From: CAZQLE01 sp964593905
GTDB taxonomy: Bacteria > Chloroflexota > Anaerolineae > Anaerolineales > Anaerolineaceae
Direction of reading: 5' to 3'
Assembly (NCBI GenBank): GCA_964593905.1
Contig: CAZQLE010000060.1
Coordinates: 1-18,810, forward strand
Length of the DNA: 18,810 bases
How positions within the stretch are numbered: the first letter of the stretch is position 1; each line of letters opens with the position of its first letter. Position numbers and translations under genes: made by a program. This document shows positions 15,173 through 18,810 of the stretch, one piece after another. Below the pieces are notes generated by a model. That model had not been told where the DNA came from and did not search any database. It was given only the letters and a program-made list of their open reading frames with translations.

Positions 15173-16477
15173 TTACCGGGTGTTTAACCAGGTCAATAAT
15201 TGTTCCGGTTCCCAGGTGTTGATGATCTGCGACTTAAGCGCACCGGCGCGGCGTGCGATTCCGACGCCATAGTGAATGCGTTCCAACTGCGAGGCCCGGT
15301 GCGAATCGGTGTTGATGGCAATTTTCACCCCGGCCTCGACGGCCTCGCGGGCATGGATGTCATCCATATCCAGATGCTCAGGGGTGGCATTAATTTCGAG
15401 GGCCACGTCATGTTCCCGCGCGGCGCGATATACGGCGGGCCAATCTAGATCGGCCCCCGGATAGGGCCGCAGCCGGCCCCCGGGATGCGCAATGATATCG
15501 ACCTGCGGGTTTTGAATGGCGCGAATCAGGCGCGCGGTGATCACTTCTTGCGGCTGGTCAATGGCGGTATGCAAAGAGGCAACCACCAGGTCCAACTCTG
15601 CCAGGGCCGAATTGGGGGTGTCGATTGTGCCATCCGGCAAAATGTCGGCTTCAATTCCACGCAGCAAACGCAGTTTGCCGCTCATGGCAGCTTCAATCTT
15701 GCGAATTAACACGCCCTGATCGGTCAGGCGCTCCAGCGAGACGCCGCCCGCCATTGCCCGGCTGTTGGAATGATCGGTAATGGCCAGGATCTTTAACCCA
15801 CGCAGCATGGCGGCTTCTGCCATGGTCTGAATATTGCTGCGCCCGTCACTCCAGTCGGTGTGGCAATGCAGGTCGCTCTGAAGATCTTCCAGTTTGACCA
15901 GGTCGTTCAACTGTCCGTTGAGCGCGGCTTTAATTTCTCCGTTGCCTTCCCGCATTTCAGGGGGAATGTGCGGAAGACCCAGCGCTTGATAGACCAGCGC
16001 TTCATCGGCGCATTGCAATAAAGAGCCGCCATCGGCCTGGGTCAATCCCCAGCGCGAAATAAGCTTCCCGCTGCGTTGGGCGTGCTGGTCCAGGGCTTGC
16101 AGGTGGCGCAGCGAACCGGTGGTGTAAGCCCACAGGGTGCCAAACTGGCTGGCAGGTTGAAACCAGATGCGCAGTGGGATGCCGGGATGGATATCGATGA
16201 CGCTGCGATCGGGGCTTGCTTCAATTACCCGCCGGACTTCAGGGTGGTCGGCCAGTTTTTTCTGAATCTCGCCGGGGTCTTCGATGGCAACTGCCACATC
16301 CAGCTCGGCCAGCGACAGGCTGTGCCGGCGCAGCGCGCCGGAAATTTCCACCCGTTCCACTCCGGGCTGGCTGCGCAGCCAGTCGATCCAGGGTTGAATG
16401 GTGAGATAGGCCAGATCAATGGGGATGGGTGTGTATGGACAGGCAGCGGTTCTGGGGCTAAATGAGATAAGTTTCAT
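15173..16477 (-). CDS. PolX-related protein: degenerate polymerase palm/thumb plus intact PHP phosphoesterase
   Basis: 434 residues from the ATG at 16477; a GTG at 16486 would add three. Bacterial PolX is ~570 residues: 8-kDa/HhH and fingers, palm, thumb, then PHP. Here the first ~120-150 residues of that plan are absent. The palm is recognisable (RVEISGALRR at 42-51, YTTGS at 118-122, thumb REGNGEIKAA), yet the first catalytic Asp is Glu (ELD, 58-60) and the third is Pro (GIPLR, P101), so nucleotide transfer is improbable. The PHP domain (~200-430) keeps all nine metal ligands: H204, H206, D211 region, D235, H236, E276, H303, H331, and D391/H393. A Mn/Zn-dependent phosphoesterase or 3'-5' exonuclease is expected. 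It starts 22 bases after the GT-C-like gene and precedes the small lipoprotein gene. Histidinol-phosphatase-like activity is the alternative. Confidence 0.9.
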   Translation of the reverse strand: MKLISFSPRTAACPYTPIPIDLAYLTIQPWIDWLRSQPGVERVEISGALRRHSLSLAELDVAVAIEDPGEIQKKLADHPEVRRVIEASPDRSVIDIHPGIPLRIWFQPASQFGTLWAYTTGSLRHLQALDQHAQRSGKLISRWGLTQADGGSLLQCADEALVYQALGLPHIPPEMREGNGEIKAALNGQLNDLVKLEDLQSDLHCHTDWSDGRSNIQTMAEAAMLRGLKILAITDHSNSRAMAGGVSLERLTDQGVLIRKIEAAMSGKLRLLRGIEADILPDGTIDTPNSALAELDLVVASLHTAIDQPQEVITARLIRAIQNPQVDIIAHPGGRLRPYPGADLDWPAVYRAAREHDVALEINATPEHLDMDDIHAREAVEAGVKIAINTDSHRASQLERIHYGVGIARRAGALKSQIINTWEPEQLLTWLNTR

Positions 16478-16499
16478 GTTTTCCACAATGAGAAGAGCG

Positions 16500-18518
16500 T
16501 TAGCGACAGGCCTGAATATTATACAGGGTTCGCGAATCAGGAGGGAATTCTTGCTCCAGATATTCTACCCGAATGACGCAAGGATTGCTCTCCCAATCTT
16601 GAATGACTTCCGCCGGCATGGCTTCAAAAGATTTGCGTCCAAAATAAGCGTAATCAAACCCATAACGGCTGACAGCAGCCGGATCAGGATGCTTCACCAG
16701 AATATCCCATTCGGGTTTGCTGGTGTACCAGGTGAGATGAGAATCGGTTGGGCGGCCCAGCACAGTCACTCCGCGCCAGGCGATGGGGTCAAAGACCAGC
16801 GCGTCTGGTTCCAGCCGGTTCCAATACTGGCGGGTGAGACGGGCATCCAGCAAGTTAAGATAGGTGCCGGGGTTGGGGCGGGCGGCCGCGATGACCTCAT
16901 AGCCAAACAGAAATACCCCGCCCAGAATGCTGACGGTCAGCAGACCGGCGACCCAGCTTTTGAGCGTCTCGGAGCGGCGGCAGGCCCACAACCACAGCAC
17001 GGGCACGGCCCAGGTGGAGGGCAGCCCGACCAGCGCGCCCTGAATGCGGGTGATGGCAGTGGGGCCGGCAGAACCGGTGTAATCGAGAAAAGAGAAGATG
17101 ATGCTTAGCACGGCCACCAGGAACATGGCGCTTTCCCACCAGCGCTTCCAGCGGTAGGTTTTCCAGCCGTAAATCAGGACCAGCGGAAGAATGATAATCA
17201 GCGGCCCGATCTCAAACAACGCGGCCAGCGCCTGATAGGGGTTTGCCAGCGAAAGATAGCCCAGATGAGAAGACAGCAGCACCGGCGGAAAGAGGAAGCG
17301 AAAGCCGCCGGTGAAGTATGAATCGCCGCCCGCCGTGCCGGTCAGCCGGGCGAGGACCCCGGCGACTGCGCCGGTGATGACCCCGCCCTGAAAGGCGGCC
17401 AGCACACCGGTGATGGCAAAGATGACCACCCAGCGCCGCAGCGAAGGTTCGATGCGCAGGCTGCGGTTGCGAATGACCTGTACCACTGTCAGCAGCAGAA
17501 TGGCCGCGCCCATCGTGACCGCGGTCAGTTCGCTGGCGATGGCCAATGAGCTGAGCAGAATGACCGAGACGATAGAAGCCCGCCATGAATTCCAGCGGTT
17601 ATGGGTCAGCAGCAGCAGACCGGCCGTTAAGCTGCTGATGACGCTTTCACCGGCATGAAAAGTCCAGATGGAAGCGGTGCCGATGCCCGAACCAAAAGCG
17701 AACGGGGTCAGCAAAGGCGCGCCGGTCTCCACCTGCCAGGGGCCTGACAACCCGCTGATTAAATTGGGCGCAGAACTGGCCGCTGAACCGATCAGCCTGA
17801 CGTTGGCCGAGATCTTCTCCAGCAGCCCGGCGGGCAAAAAGACCAGCATCCAGCGCGCGCCGGCGTTGAACATGGTGAAGACCACCCCCACCGCACCGGC
17901 CACCGCACTGCGGGTGATGCGTTTAACGTAGAAGAAGCCCAGGATCAGCGCCAGGGCAAAACCAAACCCGCGCACTGCATCCAGCGCCACCCACACGAAC
18001 AGATCGGCCAGGCGCACCACCTGGGCGGTGAGCAGGAAGGTGGTGTAGTGATAATTGAAAGCCACCGAAGGATCGAGTGCGAAATGGGGCGGGATATCTC
18101 CGGCGGCCATCAGCGAAACGGTGGGCAGGCTTTGATAATCATCCAGAATTCCCAGCCCGCGGCCGGCCAAAAAGAACAGCAGCCCCAGGCCCAGCAGGGC
18201 CACCCACTGACCGGGATAAACCGGCAGGCGGAGCAGCTCGTGGATGCGCTTTTTGGAAAGCGGGAAGGAAAGGGCCAGACCCAGCGCCAGCACCCCGCCG
18301 GCGGCGGCCCAGAAGGAATATGGAACCGGCAGGACGCGGCTGAATAAATTTGCCAGCCAGGTCTCGGTGACCAGACCCAGCGCCAGCCCCGCAAGGAGCT
18401 GTTCGCGCGCGGTGAGGTTGAAACTGGCTTTTACCAGCCAGAACCCGCCCAGCAGGATCATGCCCAGCCAGAGCGCCAGCGAGATCAACTCACGCAGATT
18501 TGCCAGCAGCGCGCTCAC
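16500..18518 (-). CDS. Polytopic GT-C-like membrane protein, paralog of the preceding gene
   Basis: 672 residues from GTG at 18518, supported by GGAGG (18525-18529) six bases upstream and by a 4-base GTGA overlap with the stop of the gene before it. At least 12 hydrophobic helices span ~10-545. The first long outer loop holds LDDYQSLPT (125-133) and DIPPHFALDPSVAFNYHY (141-158), where acidic residues sit as in GT-C glycosyltransferases using polyprenyl-phosphate sugars. The last ~120 residues are soluble: DPIAWRGVTVLGRP, TWYTSKPEWD, GFDYAYFG and RTLYNIQAC. A transferase acting on envelope glycans is inferred from topology only; no named family is certain. The C-terminal tail is clearly homologous to that of the upstream partial gene, so the two arose by duplication. 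Confidence 0.8.
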   Translation of the reverse strand: MSALLANLRELISLALWLGMILLGGFWLVKASFNLTAREQLLAGLALGLVTETWLANLFSRVLPVPYSFWAAAGGVLALGLALSFPLSKKRIHELLRLPVYPGQWVALLGLGLLFFLAGRGLGILDDYQSLPTVSLMAAGDIPPHFALDPSVAFNYHYTTFLLTAQVVRLADLFVWVALDAVRGFGFALALILGFFYVKRITRSAVAGAVGVVFTMFNAGARWMLVFLPAGLLEKISANVRLIGSAASSAPNLISGLSGPWQVETGAPLLTPFAFGSGIGTASIWTFHAGESVISSLTAGLLLLTHNRWNSWRASIVSVILLSSLAIASELTAVTMGAAILLLTVVQVIRNRSLRIEPSLRRWVVIFAITGVLAAFQGGVITGAVAGVLARLTGTAGGDSYFTGGFRFLFPPVLLSSHLGYLSLANPYQALAALFEIGPLIIILPLVLIYGWKTYRWKRWWESAMFLVAVLSIIFSFLDYTGSAGPTAITRIQGALVGLPSTWAVPVLWLWACRRSETLKSWVAGLLTVSILGGVFLFGYEVIAAARPNPGTYLNLLDARLTRQYWNRLEPDALVFDPIAWRGVTVLGRPTDSHLTWYTSKPEWDILVKHPDPAAVSRYGFDYAYFGRKSFEAMPAEVIQDWESNPCVIRVEYLEQEFPPDSRTLYNIQACR

Positions 18519-18810
18519 TGGGCCCCTCCGGCTGCACAGGCTGTAAACTGATATAAGCGGCGGAAATTATTGTCCATGTAAGATTCATCGCTCAAGTTTA
18601 CACAGGGGTGTTCATACGCCGCGCGAACTGCGGCAGGCAGGTTGCGCCAGGTCTCTTCATCAAAGTAAGCGTAGGTATATCCGGCAGATTCCAGACTCGC
18701 GGGCAGGGGGGCCTTTTTCAGGGCTTCATATTCGGGTTTGTTCTCAAACCAGGTAACCGAGGAATTGATATGGCGGCCGAATACTGTCGGCGCACGGTAG
18801 GGGTCGCTAT
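18515..18810 (-). CDS. Partial GT-C-like membrane protein (C-terminal tail only)
   Basis: Only the last 97 codons lie in the window; the 5' part is beyond the right edge. The readable frame runs SDPYRAPTVFGRHIN, SSVTWFENKPEYEAL, GYTYAYFDEETWRNLP, EHPCVNL and RRLYQFTACAGGAQ, ending in TGA at 18517-18515. It lines up along its whole length with the tail of the 672-residue neighbour (DPIAWRGVTVLGRP, TWYTSKPEWD, GFDYAYFG, NPCVIRV, RTLYNIQAC), so a full-length paralog is expected upstream. The stop overlaps the neighbour's GTG start by four bases, and its last codons contain the neighbour's GGAGG, indicating translational coupling. Confidence 0.85.
   Translation of the reverse strand, partial: SDPYRAPTVFGRHINSSVTWFENKPEYEALKKAPLPASLESAGYTYAYFDEETWRNLPAAVRAAYEHPCVNLSDESYMDNNFRRLYQFTACAAGGAQ

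Noticed and set aside
16419..17108. 229-codon plus-strand frame
   Set aside because: It crosses the start of the PHP gene and the tail of the GT-C-like gene in antisense; no support of its own.

Overview
The window looks like chromosomal DNA from a GC-rich, non-model bacterium. The best guess is Chloroflexota, class Anaerolineae or a relative. This is an inference from the gene mix: a lipoprotein with an NBR1-type Ig domain behind a Thr/Pro-rich linker, a giant PP2C-like/propeller membrane protein, a DUF3417-type glucan phosphorylase and paralogous GT-C-like membrane proteins. No rRNA, tRNA, CRISPR array, insertion sequence or phage gene is visible. Eleven protein genes are supported, one of them cut by the right edge.

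Layout. (1) 144-2597 (+): a degenerate PP2C-like domain, a Pro-rich linker, one membrane helix and a propeller-like outer domain. It ends at a perfect 18-bp hairpin (2619-2661) that can terminate both strands. (2) 5397-2738 (-): a two-gene surface module, made of an NBR1-Ig lipoprotein followed by a secreted protein with four ~90-residue repeats each ending in a YNWFWN motif. A promoter candidate lies at 5436-5463, inside a 560-bp AT-rich non-coding block. (3) 10052-5958 (-): a DUF6020-like polytopic membrane protein followed by a stand-alone dnaK with one strong and one weak terminator. (4) 10263-11594 (+): an NfeD-family membrane serine protease, tail to tail with (5) an UPF0316 (DUF5698+DUF2179) membrane protein at 12144-11602 (-). 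(6) 14420-12276 (-): alpha-glucan phosphorylase glgP, with two dyads around its putative promoter. (7) 18810-14641 (-): a probable operon of two GT-C-like paralogs (4-bp stop/start overlap), a PolX-related PHP phosphoesterase and a small lipoprotein.

Much of the content is envelope biology: three or four exported or lipid-anchored proteins, three polytopic proteins resembling GT-C transferases, and a membrane protease. DnaK and GlgP are the only clear core housekeeping enzymes. The points most worth following are the PolX homolog that keeps all PHP metal ligands but has lost two of three polymerase catalytic aspartates and the N-terminal DNA-binding region, the YNWFWN repeat family, and the pseudophosphatase-propeller fusion.
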